64,000 nucleotides of DNA. Source: Flavobacteriaceae bacterium. Its GTDB lineage: Bacteria; Bacteroidota; Bacteroidia; Flavobacteriales; Flavobacteriaceae. The notes beneath the pieces are model-generated. The model did not search any database, was not told the DNA's origin, and saw only the letters and a program-made list of their open reading frames with translations. Positions 17,722-27,573 of the stretch are shown one piece after another. A program made the position numbers and the translations under genes. The stretch lies in contig JALRBW010000006.1 in NCBI GenBank assembly GCA_023257625.1, positions 1 through 64,000 of the forward strand. The letters run 5' to 3'. Every line of letters begins with the position of its first letter. Positions within the stretch are counted from its first letter, which is position 1.

Positions 17722-17771
17722 GAGGAAGGATTTGACTGATTGCAACCTCTATAAAAAACTGCTAAACCAGT
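17722..17771 (+). promoter_or_regulatory. SAM-II-type riboswitch candidate upstream of metK
   Basis: The leader matches the SAM-II (metA-motif) layout in order. P1 5' arm GAGG (17722-17725) is followed by the conserved loop GATTTG (17729-17734), P2 5' arm ACTG (17735-17738) and ATTGCA (17739-17744). P1 3' arm CCTC (17746-17749), an A-rich joining strand, GCTAAA (17761-17766) and P2 3' arm CAGT (17768-17771) complete it. The two helices interleave as an H-type pseudoknot. SAM-II riboswitches are known from Alphaproteobacteria and Bacteroidota upstream of methionine genes, and this one precedes metK and seven further methionine-cycle genes. P1 is only 4 bp with a 3-base bulge before GATTTG, so a SAM-V-like or divergent member is possible. 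Confidence 0.72.
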
Positions 17772-17804
17772 GTTGCTTTGGTAACGCATTGTTAAAATCC
17801 TTCC
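17724..17804 (+). promoter_or_regulatory. alternative helix / expression platform of the met leader
   Basis: GGAAGGATTT (17724-17733) is perfectly complementary to AAATCCTTCC (17795-17804), a 10-bp helix. Its 5' arm contains part of P1 and the conserved GATTT loop of the riboswitch candidate, so this helix and the SAM-bound pseudoknot exclude each other. The 3' arm ends 15 bases before the metK ATG, and no terminator follows. Regulation would therefore more likely act on translation or RNA stability; this is inference. Confidence 0.5.
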
Positions 17805-17819
17805 ATTAAGCAACTTAAA

Positions 17820-19079
17820 ATGTCATATTTTTTTACCTCAGAATCAGTTAGTGAAGGGCATCCAGATAAAATTGCTGATCAAATTAGTGACGCCCTTTTA
17901 GATCATTTTTTAGCCTTTGATCCAGAAAGTAAAGTAGCCTGTGAAACCTTAGTTACCACTGGACAAGTAATTTTAGCTGGTGAAGTTAAAAGTGGGACTT
18001 ACCTCGATGTTCAATCCATAGCACGCGACACAATTAATAAAATTGGATATACCAGAGGAGCTTATCAATTTAGTGGTGATTCTTGTGGTGTCATTTCTCT
18101 TATTCACGAACAATCACAAGATATAAACCGTGGAGTTGATCGTGAAAAAAAAGAAGCTCAAGGGGCAGGAGATCAGGGCATCATGTTTGGTTATGCAACA
18201 ACGGAAACAGAATCATATATTCCTTTGGCACTAGATCTTTCTCATAAAATATTAATTGAATTGGCAGCCTTAAGAAGAGAAAACAAACAGATTTCTTACT
18301 TACGACCCGATGCAAAATCACAAGTTACTATTGAGTATGATGACAAACATCAACCTTTGCGAATTGATACTATAGTAGTTTCAACACAACATGATGATTT
18401 TGATTCAGATGAAAAAGCCATGTTAGCAAAAATAAAAACAGATATAATTTCTGTCTTAATTCCTAGGGTAATCAAAAAATGTACACCTCAAGTTCAGCAA
18501 CTTTTTGGAAATGATATTACGTATCATGTGAATCCTACAGGAAAATTTGTTATTGGTGGTCCCCATGGGGACACTGGTTTAACAGGACGAAAAATTATTG
18601 TTGACACTTATGGCGGAAAAGGAGCCCATGGAGGAGGAGCTTTTAGTGGTAAAGATCCAAGCAAAGTAGATCGAAGTGCTGCATATGCTGCACGCCATAT
18701 GGCAAAAAATCTAGTAGCTGCTGGTGTGGCTAATGAAATTTTAGTACAGTTAAGCTATGCTATTGGGGTGGTAGAGCCAACCTCTATTAATATAAACACT
18801 TTTGGAACAGCAAAAGTAAACCTGTCAGACGAAGCAATAGCACAAATTGCAAAAACCCTATTTGATATGCGTCCTTATGCAATTGAACAGCGGTTAAAGC
18901 TTCGAAACCCAATGTATTTTGAAACGGCTTCTTATGGACATATGGGGCGCGAGCCTCTTACAATAACCAAAACGTTCGAGTCTCCCTATAACGGAAAAGT
19001 TGTGAAGGAAGTAGCACTTTTCACTTGGGAAAATTTAGATTATGTAGAAACCATTAAAAAATCATTTAAATTATCATGA
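17820..19079 (+). CDS. metK: S-adenosylmethionine synthetase
   Basis: MetK makes S-adenosylmethionine from ATP and methionine. The 419-residue protein shows [20 protein letters not shown] at the N-terminus, [15 protein letters not shown], and the active-site region [41 protein letters not shown] is the phosphate-binding loop. All signature elements are intact and length is normal apart from a modest insertion region around [20 protein letters not shown]. It is the first gene after the riboswitch candidate, and its stop overlaps the metY start by 4 bases (ATGA). Placing metK inside the regulated operon means SAM would repress its own synthesis. Confidence 0.97.
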   Translation: MSYFFTSESVSEGHPDKIADQISDALLDHFLAFDPESKVACETLVTTGQVILAGEVKSGTYLDVQSIARDTINKIGYTRGAYQFSGDSCGVISLIHEQSQDINRGVDREKKEAQGAGDQGIMFGYATTETESYIPLALDLSHKILIELAALRRENKQISYLRPDAKSQVTIEYDDKHQPLRIDTIVVSTQHDDFDSDEKAMLAKIKTDIISVLIPRVIKKCTPQVQQLFGNDITYHVNPTGKFVIGGPHGDTGLTGRKIIVDTYGGKGAHGGGAFSGKDPSKVDRSAAYAARHMAKNLVAAGVANEILVQLSYAIGVVEPTSININTFGTAKVNLSDEAIAQIAKTLFDMRPYAIEQRLKLRNPMYFETASYGHMGREPLTITKTFESPYNGKVVKEVALFTWENLDYVETIKKSFKLS

Positions 19080-20347
19080 GTACACAACTCGCAACTAAAG
19101 CCTTACACGCAGGGCACAATGCCCAAAACACTCAAGGAACTCAGGCCGTTCCAATTTATCAAACCACCTCGTATGTATTTTCTAGTTCAGACCATGCAGC
19201 GAATTTATTTTCACTCGCTGAATCAGGCTATATTTATACCCGTTTAAACAACCCTACTAATGATGTGCTAGAGCAACGTTTAGCAGCTTTAGAAGGGGGT
19301 GTAGCAGCTGTAGCAACAGCTTCGGGAACCGCAGCAATAGCAACCACCTTAATGGTGATTTTAAAAACAGGAGATCACATTGTAGCTTCTAATAGTTTAT
19401 ATGGCGGAACCTATAATTTATTGGCCAATACCCTACCTCGATTTGGAATTACCACAACGTTTGTTGATCCAGACCAACCCGAAAATTTTTCAAAAGCCCT
19501 TAAAAAAAATACTCGTGCCTTTTTTGCTGAATCATTAGGCAATCCTAAATTGGATGTGTTAGATCTAAAGAAAATTGCACAACATGCCCAAAAGGCAAAA
19601 GTGCCATTTATTGTGGACAATACTGTAGCCAGTCCAGCACTTTTAAATCCAATTGAACACGGAGCTAACATTGTAATACATTCATTAACTAAATACCTAA
19701 CTGGAAATGGAACTTCACTAGGCGGTGTAATTATTGACGCTGGAACATTTGATTGGGGGAATGGTAATTTTCCAGAATTTACAGAGCCTAATCCAAGTTA
19801 CCACGGATTAAATTACCACGAATCCCTAGGGGCTATTGCTTTTATTGCTAAAGTGAGAATTGAGGGACTCCGTGATTTGGGAAGTGCCCCTAGTCCTTTT
19901 AATAGTTTTCAAACTATTCAAGGCATAGAAACTCTTGAAATACGGATGAAAAGACATTCAGAAAACGCTTTGAAACTTGCGGCATGGTTATCAACTCATA
20001 AAGAGGTGGCATGGGTAAACTATCCAGGATTAAAAACCTCAAAATACAATAGCTTAGCCCAAAAGTATTTACCAAAGGGACAAAGTGGAATTGTTACTTT
20101 TGGTTTGAAAAAAGGATATGAAGGAGCTAAAAAAGTAGCAGATAGCACCCAACTTTTTGCACTCCTTGCTAATATAGGGGATACGAAATCTTTAATAATA
20201 CATCCTGCGAGTACCACCCATCAACAATTAGATGAGGCAACTCAATTAACAACTGGTGTAACTCAAGATTTGATTCGACTTTCAGTAGGATTAGAAGATA
20301 TAAATGATTTAATTGCTGATTTAGAAACAGCTTTTTCAAGTCTTTAA
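19076..20347 (+). CDS. metY: O-acetylhomoserine sulfhydrylase (aminocarboxypropyltransferase)
   Basis: MetY joins O-acetylhomoserine and sulfide to give homocysteine. The protein (423 residues) begins with TKALHAGHN and has the PLP-phosphate segment [51 protein letters not shown], and the Schiff-base Lys in [16 protein letters not shown]. The C-terminal [18 protein letters not shown] and [18 protein letters not shown] are the family signature. The length of about 420 separates it from the shorter MetZ/MetB type that is also encoded in this operon. It overlaps metK by 4 bases and is followed by metX, whose product supplies its substrate. Confidence 0.95.
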   Translation: MSTQLATKALHAGHNAQNTQGTQAVPIYQTTSYVFSSSDHAANLFSLAESGYIYTRLNNPTNDVLEQRLAALEGGVAAVATASGTAAIATTLMVILKTGDHIVASNSLYGGTYNLLANTLPRFGITTTFVDPDQPENFSKALKKNTRAFFAESLGNPKLDVLDLKKIAQHAQKAKVPFIVDNTVASPALLNPIEHGANIVIHSLTKYLTGNGTSLGGVIIDAGTFDWGNGNFPEFTEPNPSYHGLNYHESLGAIAFIAKVRIEGLRDLGSAPSPFNSFQTIQGIETLEIRMKRHSENALKLAAWLSTHKEVAWVNYPGLKTSKYNSLAQKYLPKGQSGIVTFGLKKGYEGAKKVADSTQLFALLANIGDTKSLIIHPASTTHQQLDEATQLTTGVTQDLIRLSVGLEDINDLIADLETAFSSL

Positions 20348-20358
20348 CATCTCTTTAG

Positions 20359-21336
20359 ATGGATTCGGTTCAAACCCTTATCATCAATACTTTTACCACT
20401 CACACTGGTGCGAAGCACACCGCATTCAAATTGTACTATCAACTTTTTGGATGTCCGTTAGGTTCTGCACCAGTGGTGATGGTTAATCATTCACTTACTG
20501 GAAATGCAGATGTAGCTGGCCCTAAAGGTTGGTGGAAAGCCATTGTAGGTCCTAACAAAACAATTGACACAAACCAATACACTATCATCGCCTTTAATAT
20601 ACCAGGAAATGGAACCCATAATCAAACTCTTTCTAACCCAGAAGATTTTCATGCCGGAGATGTAGCAGATCTTTTTTTAAAAGGTTTAACTCTACTAGGG
20701 ATTGATTCATTATACGCTTTGATTGGTGGTTCTATTGGTGGAGGTATTGCTTGGGAAATGGCAGCTAAAGCGCCCAATTTAATGCGTCATCTTATTCCTG
20801 TAGCAGCAGATTGGAAAGCAAACGACTGGATAATTGCCAATACTTTTTTGCAAAAAAGGATTTTAGAGCATTCTAAAAAACCGTTAGAAGATGCCCGAAT
20901 ACACGCAATGCTCACTTATCGATCTCCTCAATCTTTTGATCAACGTTTTGGGCGAACTAAAAACGAAGAGTTGGGAATTTACAATATTGAAAGTTGGCTG
21001 ATTCATCATGGTCAAAAATTAGCTAATCGATTTTCATTAGAAGCCTATACTTTAGTAAACCATTTATTAGCCAGTATAAATATTGAAAGAAATGGTCAAT
21101 CTGCCCTTGAATTAATTAAAAATATAAAGGCAGATATTCATCTTATCGCTATTGATAGTGATCTTTTTTTCACTCCTAATGAAGATCGAAAAACCTATAC
21201 CCTTATACAACCATTCAAGAAAAATATTACTTACCATGAAATCACCTCTATTCATGGACACGATGCGTTTTTGATTGAAAATGAAGGAGTATCCCGAATT
21301 TTTACTCCTATTTTTACTAAGAAAAATAAGAAATGA
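20359..21336 (+). CDS. metX: homoserine O-acetyltransferase-like alpha/beta hydrolase
   Basis: The 325-residue protein has the MetX alpha/beta-hydrolase order. VMVNHSLTGNADVAG precedes KGWWKAIVGPNKTIDTNQY, and the nucleophile elbow is GGSIGGGIAWEMA. TYRSPQSFDQRFGR lies in the lid, IDSDLFFTPNEDRK carries the Asp, and IHGHDAFLIEN carries the His. It is shorter than classic MetX, and the usual LGGCxGSTGP loop is replaced by IPGNGTHNQTL. Position between metY and metZ supports a role in activating homoserine with acetyl-CoA. Its stop overlaps the osmC start by 4 bases. Confidence 0.85.
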   Translation: MDSVQTLIINTFTTHTGAKHTAFKLYYQLFGCPLGSAPVVMVNHSLTGNADVAGPKGWWKAIVGPNKTIDTNQYTIIAFNIPGNGTHNQTLSNPEDFHAGDVADLFLKGLTLLGIDSLYALIGGSIGGGIAWEMAAKAPNLMRHLIPVAADWKANDWIIANTFLQKRILEHSKKPLEDARIHAMLTYRSPQSFDQRFGRTKNEELGIYNIESWLIHHGQKLANRFSLEAYTLVNHLLASINIERNGQSALELIKNIKADIHLIAIDSDLFFTPNEDRKTYTLIQPFKKNITYHEITSIHGHDAFLIENEGVSRIFTPIFTKKNKK

Positions 21337-21761
21337 TGGAAATACAACTAGAACGAATTAATTCGGATTATCTATTTGAGGTAACTAATTCAAATGGTCA
21401 CAAAGTGCTTTTAGATAACAAATCTAAAACAGAAGGTGTGGTTCAAGGCGTGAGTCCAATGGAACTTTTATTGATGGGATTAGCTGGTTGTAGTGGTATT
21501 GATATTGTAGCTATTTTAAACAAACAAAAAATAAATCCTCAGTCTTTAAAAATGAAAGTAAAAGGGCATCGCCATGCGGGTGAAATACCTTCTTTATTCC
21601 ATGAAATAGACATTGAAATTTTTTTGGAAGGTGATATAGCACCAGAAAAAGCAAAACGAGCGGCTCAGTTATCATATGATAAATATTGTTCCGTTTCCAA
21701 AACACTAGAAGCAACTGCAACTATTCGTCATACAGTATTCGTAAACGGAAAAGAAGTATGA
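21333..21761 (+). CDS. OsmC family redox protein
   Basis: OsmC-fold proteins are small thiol peroxidases or related redox proteins. The two conserved Cys are visible in LLMGLAGCSGIDIVAIL and SYDKYCSVSKTLEATATI, and the length (142 residues) is typical. It is fused into the methionine operon by 4-base overlaps on both sides (metX before, metZ after), so its production is tied to homocysteine synthesis. A role in handling sulfur or oxidised thiols is a reasonable inference. I recall OsmC genes in flavobacterial met operons, but the function there is not established to my knowledge. Confidence 0.85.
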   Translation: MMEIQLERINSDYLFEVTNSNGHKVLLDNKSKTEGVVQGVSPMELLLMGLAGCSGIDIVAILNKQKINPQSLKMKVKGHRHAGEIPSLFHEIDIEIFLEGDIAPEKAKRAAQLSYDKYCSVSKTLEATATIRHTVFVNGKEV

Positions 21762-22927
21762 AAAAGGATAAGTTTGAAACAAAAGCAATTCGCAATCAAA
21801 TAGAACGTTCTCAATATGGTGAACATTCCACTCCAATGTATTTAACCTCAAGTTTTATTTTTGATGACGCTGAGGACATGCGCGCATCTTTTGCAGAAGA
21901 AAAACACCGTAATATTTATAGTCGGTTTTCCAACCCGAATACTTCGGAGTTTATTAATAAAGTGGCGCAGATGGAAGGCGCCGAAGATGGCGTTGCTTTT
22001 GCAACAGGTATGGGAGCTATTTTCGCCACTTTTGCTACATTTTTGAATGCCGGTGATCACGTGCTTTCTGTACGGGCGGTTTTTGGATCTACCCATACCC
22101 TTTTTACTAAATATTTTCCGAAATGGAACATTAGTTCCACCTATTTTAACGCAACAGAAATAGACAACTTAGCGCCTTTGATTCAACCTACTACAAAATG
22201 TATTTATGTTGAATCACCCACAAATCCTGGTCTTGATATAGTAGACCTGGAACGTTTGGGACAATTCGCCAAGGCACATCAATTACTTTTTATTGTAGAC
22301 AATTGTTTTGCTACACCCTATTTACAACAACCCATAGCCTTCGGAGCCGATTTAGTTATCCATTCCGCCACCAAATTGATAGATGGACAGGGAAGAGTAC
22401 TTGGGGGTATTACCGTAGGAAAAAAAGAACTTATACGAGAGCTTTACCTGTTTGCCAGAAATACAGGAGCTTCTTTGTCTCCCTTTAATGCATGGGTACT
22501 ATCAAAAAGTTTAGAAACCCTTTCTTTACGTGTAGATCGACATTGCGAAAATGCCCTTTTTATTGCTAAAAAAGTTGAAGCACACCCCCGAATTAATTGG
22601 GTGAAATATCCGTTTTTATCCACTCATCCACAATATGAACTGGCTAAAAAACAAATGAAAGCAGGAGGCAATATTATTGCCTTTGAAGTTGAAGGTGGTT
22701 TAGAAGCAGGGCAGCGGTTTATTAATGCAATACGTTTATGCTCTTTATCTTCAAACCTAGGGGATTCAAGAACCATTATTACGCATCCAGCAACAACTAC
22801 ACACAGTAAACTAGATGAATCCGATCAATTAGCAGTAGGGATTACAAATGGCATGATTCGTCTTTCAGTTGGATTGGAACATCCAACAGATATATGGGCT
22901 GATATTGAAAATGCGTTAAAATCCTGA
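21758..22927 (+). CDS. metZ: O-succinyl/O-acetylhomoserine sulfhydrylase or cystathionine gamma-synthase
   Basis: This second trans-sulfuration PLP enzyme has 389 residues from ATG 21758; the frame is open to 21686, but that extension lies inside the osmC gene. It shows KAIRNQIERSQYGEHSTPMYLTSSF (read as two adjoining motifs), IYSRFSNPNTSEF, VFGSTHTLF, and VDNCFATPYLQQP. The Schiff-base Lys is in HSATKLIDGQGRVLGG, and NLGDSRTIITHPATTTHSKL and [16 protein letters not shown] close it. The shorter length and sequence fit MetZ-type proteins more than MetY. With MetY present, one may use sulfide and the other cysteine, or they may be redundant; sequence alone does not decide. The start overlaps osmC by 4 bases. 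Confidence 0.85.
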   Translation: MKKDKFETKAIRNQIERSQYGEHSTPMYLTSSFIFDDAEDMRASFAEEKHRNIYSRFSNPNTSEFINKVAQMEGAEDGVAFATGMGAIFATFATFLNAGDHVLSVRAVFGSTHTLFTKYFPKWNISSTYFNATEIDNLAPLIQPTTKCIYVESPTNPGLDIVDLERLGQFAKAHQLLFIVDNCFATPYLQQPIAFGADLVIHSATKLIDGQGRVLGGITVGKKELIRELYLFARNTGASLSPFNAWVLSKSLETLSLRVDRHCENALFIAKKVEAHPRINWVKYPFLSTHPQYELAKKQMKAGGNIIAFEVEGGLEAGQRFINAIRLCSLSSNLGDSRTIITHPATTTHSKLDESDQLAVGITNGMIRLSVGLEHPTDIWADIENALKS

Positions 22928-22931
22928 TTGA

Positions 22932-23939
22932 ATGATTGAAGCACTTCTAAAAGAACGAATTTTAATCTTAGATGGAGCTATGGGCACCATGATTCAAAAG
23001 GAATCTTTGGAAGAGGCTGATTTTAGGGGTGAACGCTTTAAAGACCATCCGTGTTCACTTAAGGGGAATAACGACTTATTGTCTTTAACACGTCCTGACT
23101 TGATTAAAAATATTCACAGGGCTTATTTAGAAGCTGGAGCTGATATCATAGAAACTAATACATTTTCATCTACTCGTGTTGGGATGTCCGATTATCAAAT
23201 GGAATATTTAGCCTATGAGCTCAATCATGTCAGTGCTCAAATTGCAGTTGAAGTAGCCAAAGAAATTTCATTAAAAACACCGAACAAGCCCCGTTTTGTT
23301 GCAGGGTCTATTGGGCCAACAAATAAAACGGCAAGCATGTCCCCTGATGTAAACGATCCAGGTTATCGCGCTATTCATTTTGATGAATTAGTTGATCAAT
23401 ACACCGAACAAGTTGATGGGTTGCTAGAGGGTGGTGTAGATTTACTTTTAGTGGAAACTATTTTTGATACACTTAATGCTAAAGCGGCCCTATTCGCAAT
23501 TGAATCAGTAAAAGAAAAAAGAAAATGTAGTATACCAGTAATGGTAAGTGGAACAATTACCGATGCCAGTGGGCGTACTTTATCTGGGCAAACGGTGGAA
23601 GCATTTCGCATTTCTTTAAGTCACATGTCCTTACTTAGTATAGGATTCAATTGTGCCCTTGGAGCAGATCAATTATTACCTTACGTAAAACGTCTTTCAA
23701 ACCAAAGTCAATCTTATATTTCAGCACATCCAAATGCTGGGTTGCCCAATGCCTTTGGAGCATACGATCAAAGTCCAGAAGAAATGAAAACGTTGATTAC
23801 TTCTTACTTAGAACAGGGTGTAGTTAATATCATTGGAGGGTGTTGCGGTACAACCCCAGAACATATTAAAGCTATTGCTGAATTAGCACAAAACTACCCA
23901 CCAAGAACCTTTAAAATTAATCTTGATGAAGTTTCCTAA
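22932..23939 (+). CDS. metH: methionine synthase, homocysteine-binding module (split MetH, N-terminal part)
   Basis: This 335-residue protein corresponds to the first domain of cobalamin-dependent methionine synthase. It shows [31 protein letters not shown] and [15 protein letters not shown], then [19 protein letters not shown]. The zinc/homocysteine ligands are GFNCALGAD (Cys at about 238) and [16 protein letters not shown]. It stops with a normal TAA after the domain, and the next gene encodes the remaining domains with a 14-base overlap, so methionine synthase is made as two polypeptides. Split MetH is known in Bacteroidota; no sign of a recent frameshift is visible, since the second gene has its own ATG. 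Confidence 0.93.
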   Translation: MIEALLKERILILDGAMGTMIQKESLEEADFRGERFKDHPCSLKGNNDLLSLTRPDLIKNIHRAYLEAGADIIETNTFSSTRVGMSDYQMEYLAYELNHVSAQIAVEVAKEISLKTPNKPRFVAGSIGPTNKTASMSPDVNDPGYRAIHFDELVDQYTEQVDGLLEGGVDLLLVETIFDTLNAKAALFAIESVKEKRKCSIPVMVSGTITDASGRTLSGQTVEAFRISLSHMSLLSIGFNCALGADQLLPYVKRLSNQSQSYISAHPNAGLPNAFGAYDQSPEEMKTLITSYLEQGVVNIIGGCCGTTPEHIKAIAELAQNYPPRTFKINLDEVS

Positions 23940-26610
23940 GCGCAGGCCTTTACAGCTTTCGGGATTGGAACCCTTGGTAATTACTGAGAGTACAAATTTT
24001 GTTAATATAGGTGAACGCACTAATGTGACAGGATCACGGAAATTTTTAAAACTAATTCAAAACGAACAATTTGATGAAGCTCTAGAAATTGCAAGAGAAC
24101 AGGTCTTGGGTGGGGCTCAGATAATTGACATCAACATGGACGAGGGTATGATTGATGGAGTGAAAGCCATGACCACTTTCTTAAATCTAGTGGCGGCAGA
24201 ACCCGATATTTCACGAGTTCCTGTAATGATAGACAGTTCTAAATGGGACATTATTGAAGCCGGTTTAAAAGTAGTACAAGGCAAGTGTATTGTAAATTCT
24301 ATAAGCTTAAAAGAAGGGAAAGATAATTTTATAGCCCAAGCAAAAACAATTAAAAAATATGGTGCAGCTGTTATTGTTATGGCTTTTGATGAACATGGAC
24401 AGGCAGACACCTTAGAGCGTCGAATTGAAATATGCAAAAGGTCATACGAGCTGTTGGTTCAGCAAGCTAATTTTCCTCCTGAGGACATCATTTTTGACCC
24501 CAATATTTTTCCTGTAGCTACTGGAATGGATGAACACAAAAAAAATGCACTTGATTTTTTTAAAGCCACACAATGGATTCGAGAAAATTTACCGCATGCC
24601 AGCGTAAGTGGTGGGGTAAGTAATGTCTCTTTTTCCTTTCGAGGTAATAATGCTGTTCGAGAGGCAATGCATTCCTCTTTTCTATATCATGCCATTCGGC
24701 ATGGAATGAATATGGGAATAGTGAATCCAACCTTACTTGAAGTATATGATGAGGTTCCTAAAGAATTAATGACCTATGTTGAAGATGTCCTCTTAAATCG
24801 CAAAGAAGATGCCACCGAACGGCTTTTAGACTATGCTGAAAATTTAGTATCCGATTCTAAATCAACAAAAAATAAAACCGATGGGTGGCGTGAATACGAC
24901 TTAAAAGGACGTATTAACCACGCATTGATTAAAGGAATTGACAAGTACATTGTAGAAGATGTTGAAGAAGCAAGATTGCAATTTTCTCGACCGATTCAAG
25001 TTATAGAAGGGCCCTTAATGGAGGGAATGAATGTAGTCGGAGATTTGTTTGGCGAGGGTAAAATGTTTTTGCCTCAAGTGGTTAAATCTGCTCGGGTTAT
25101 GAAAAAAGCCGTAGCCTATTTACAACCTTTTATTGAAGCAGAAAAGACTACCGGTACACGGAGTTCAGGAAAAGTTTTGATGGCTACTGTAAAGGGAGAT
25201 GTACATGATATTGGTAAAAATATTGTGAGTGTGGTTTTGGCATGTAATAACTATGAAATTGTGGATTTGGGAGTGATGGTTCCCCCAGAAGTTATTATCA
25301 AACGAGCGGTTGAAGAAAAAGTAGACGTGATAGGACTGTCCGGGTTAATTACCCCCTCCCTTGATGAAATGGTTTTTGTAACCCAGGAATTAGCGCGACA
25401 AAAAATTTCAATTCCTGTTTTGATAGGGGGGGCAACTACTTCAAAAGCTCATACTGCAGTAAAAATTGCTTCTGTTACCAATTCACCTGTAATACATGTT
25501 AATGATGCTTCAAGGGCCGTTGGCGTAGTGGGAAATTTATTACAAAGTGAAAAGCGCGAACCTTACGTTTTAAAAATTAGAGAAGAATATGAAGCCTTTA
25601 AGATTAAATTTTTGTCAAGATCAACCTCAAAAGAATATGTCTCTATTGATATCGCTCGAAGTCAAAAATTAAAACTTGACTGGGAATCATTTACACCCAT
25701 AAAACCAAAAAAGTTAGGTTTTCATACTCTAGAAGTGACTATAGAAACACTTGTGCCTTACATTGACTGGAGTCCCTTTTTTAGATCATGGGATTTGCAT
25801 GGAAAATATCCAGAGTTACTCTCAGATACAATTATTGGAACACAAGCACAAAACTTGTTTGATGATGCCCAAGAAATGTTGAAAAAAATTACTGAAGAAA
25901 AGTGGCTAAAGGCAAAAGGGCGGTATGGGCTATTCCCTGTAAATGCTGATGGCGACGATATTGAAACCTATAGTGATGAAACACGTAAAAACCTAAGTGC
26001 ACGTTGGGTAACCCTTCGCCAGCAATTGAAAAAAACAGCAGGGCAACCCTATCGGGCTTTAGCCGACTATATTGCCCCAAAAGAGCAAGGATACACTGAC
26101 TATATGGGGGCCTTTTGTGTAACAACAGGCTTTGGTGTGGAAGAAAGGGCAAAAGCCTTTGAAAAAGAAAACGACGATTACAACTCCATTCTTTTAAAAG
26201 CCCTTGCCGATCGATTAGCAGAGGCCTTTGCCGAATATTTACACTTTAAAATAAGAACGGATTTTTGGGGTTATGCTCCAGAAGAAACATTGAGCAATGA
26301 AGATTTAATTAAGGAAAATTATTTAGGAATTCGGCCGGCTCCAGGTTACCCCGCATGTCCTGATCATTTAGAAAAAAATACTATTTGGGAATTGTTACAA
26401 GTTGAGCAAACCATTGGTGTAACCCTTACAGAAAGTCTTGCTATGTGGCCTGCTTCATCTGTTTCAGGTTATTATTTTGCACATCCCGAAGCACGGTATT
26501 TTGGATTGGGAAAAATTAAAAACGATCAATTGGCGTCGTATGCAAAACGAAGAAATTGTAGTATTTCTGATGCCAAAAAATGGTTACGCCCTAATTTAGC
26601 AGAGGAATAA
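23926..26610 (+). CDS. metH: methionine synthase, folate-, B12- and activation-domain subunit (split MetH, C-terminal part)
   Basis: Domain order is pterin binding ([18 protein letters not shown] near the start, [15 protein letters not shown]), helical cap, and cobalamin binding with the lower-axial His in [15 protein letters not shown] (about His427). [12 protein letters not shown] and [15 protein letters not shown], then the SAM-dependent reactivation domain follow ([32 protein letters not shown]). The product has 894 residues from ATG 23926; the in-frame TTG one codon earlier is less likely. It overlaps the preceding homocysteine-binding subunit by 14 bases, which favours coupled synthesis. 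Activity requires cobalamin, and no B12 riboswitch is seen in this operon. Confidence 0.94.
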   Translation: MKFPKRRPLQLSGLEPLVITESTNFVNIGERTNVTGSRKFLKLIQNEQFDEALEIAREQVLGGAQIIDINMDEGMIDGVKAMTTFLNLVAAEPDISRVPVMIDSSKWDIIEAGLKVVQGKCIVNSISLKEGKDNFIAQAKTIKKYGAAVIVMAFDEHGQADTLERRIEICKRSYELLVQQANFPPEDIIFDPNIFPVATGMDEHKKNALDFFKATQWIRENLPHASVSGGVSNVSFSFRGNNAVREAMHSSFLYHAIRHGMNMGIVNPTLLEVYDEVPKELMTYVEDVLLNRKEDATERLLDYAENLVSDSKSTKNKTDGWREYDLKGRINHALIKGIDKYIVEDVEEARLQFSRPIQVIEGPLMEGMNVVGDLFGEGKMFLPQVVKSARVMKKAVAYLQPFIEAEKTTGTRSSGKVLMATVKGDVHDIGKNIVSVVLACNNYEIVDLGVMVPPEVIIKRAVEEKVDVIGLSGLITPSLDEMVFVTQELARQKISIPVLIGGATTSKAHTAVKIASVTNSPVIHVNDASRAVGVVGNLLQSEKREPYVLKIREEYEAFKIKFLSRSTSKEYVSIDIARSQKLKLDWESFTPIKPKKLGFHTLEVTIETLVPYIDWSPFFRSWDLHGKYPELLSDTIIGTQAQNLFDDAQEMLKKITEEKWLKAKGRYGLFPVNADGDDIETYSDETRKNLSARWVTLRQQLKKTAGQPYRALADYIAPKEQGYTDYMGAFCVTTGFGVEERAKAFEKENDDYNSILLKALADRLAEAFAEYLHFKIRTDFWGYAPEETLSNEDLIKENYLGIRPAPGYPACPDHLEKNTIWELLQVEQTIGVTLTESLAMWPASSVSGYYFAHPEARYFGLGKIKNDQLASYAKRRNCSISDAKKWLRPNLAEE

Positions 26611-26616
26611 AAGGAT

Positions 26617-27573
26617 ATGAAAGTTACGGAACACATTAACAAGGCAAAAGGTGAAACTCAATTTACCTTAGAAATTTTACCCCCCCTAAAAGGACAAAGC
26701 ATACATGATTTATATGCTGTTTTAGATGAATTGTCAGAATTTAATCCTCCTTTCGTAGATGTAACCTATCACCGGGAAGAATTTGAATATAAGCCTGTTG
26801 GGAATGGATTACTTCAACAACGTACTATCCGAAAAAGACCGGGCACGGTTGGAATATGTGCGGCCATTCAAAATAAATACAAAATAGACGCCATTCCTCA
26901 TATTTTATGTGGAGGTTTTTCAAAAGAAGACACTGAAAATTTATTAATTGATCTAGACTTTTTGGAAATTGATAATGTTGTGGCTTTGCGAGGTGATGCA
27001 GTAAAAAATGAAACTTATTTCACCCCCCATCAATACGGTCACAGTTATGCAAGTGAATTAGTTGCTCAAATTGCTGCTATGAACCGAGGAGAATATCTTG
27101 ATAAAGAGTTACAACAACCCCATGCTACAAATTTTTGTATTGGAGTGTCAGGATATCCCGAAAAACATATGGAAGCTCCAAGTCTTGAAAGTGATTTTCA
27201 TTTTTTAAAAGAAAAAATAAAGTCAGGGGCTGAATATGTAGTTACACAGATGTTTTTTGACAACAAAAAATACTTTGAGTTTGTTCGCAAATTACGTAAC
27301 GCTGGAATTAAGGTTCCAGTTATCCCTGGTTTAAAGCCTTTATCAACACTTAAGCAACTAAATACGATACCTCATCGTTTTCATGTTGATTTACCTGAAG
27401 AGCTAATTAAAGCCGTTATAAAATGTAAAAACAATACTGAAGTGAAACTTGTAGGTATTGAATGGTGTATTCAGCAAAGTAAAGAGTTAAAGGCAGCTGG
27501 AGTTCCTTTTTTACATTATTATTCAATGAGTAAATCGGACAATATTAAAGCAGTAGCTTCTCAAGTATTTTGA
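26617..27573 (+). CDS. metF: 5,10-methylenetetrahydrofolate reductase
   Basis: MetF reduces methylene-THF to methyl-THF, the methyl donor for the MetH pair encoded just upstream. The 318-residue TIM-barrel protein shows FTLEILPPLKGQS with the catalytic Glu, FVDVTYHREEFEYK, and LDFLEIDNVVALRGDA. HSYASELVAQIAAMNRGEY, ATNFCIGVSGYPEKHMEAP, and VTQMFFDNKKYFEFV with VPVIPGLKPL are also present. It is the last gene of the methionine operon, 6 bases after metH(C). Its end overlaps the convergent gldA gene by 13 bases, and no terminator hairpin is seen. Confidence 0.96.
   Translation: MKVTEHINKAKGETQFTLEILPPLKGQSIHDLYAVLDELSEFNPPFVDVTYHREEFEYKPVGNGLLQQRTIRKRPGTVGICAAIQNKYKIDAIPHILCGGFSKEDTENLLIDLDFLEIDNVVALRGDAVKNETYFTPHQYGHSYASELVAQIAAMNRGEYLDKELQQPHATNFCIGVSGYPEKHMEAPSLESDFHFLKEKIKSGAEYVVTQMFFDNKKYFEFVRKLRNAGIKVPVIPGLKPLSTLKQLNTIPHRFHVDLPEELIKAVIKCKNNTEVKLVGIEWCIQQSKELKAAGVPFLHYYSMSKSDNIKAVASQVF

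Noticed and set aside
21686-21757. Longer N-terminus for metZ from 21686
   Set aside because: The extension is an out-of-frame copy of the end of osmC; ATG 21758 gives the family N-terminus and the usual 4-base overlap.
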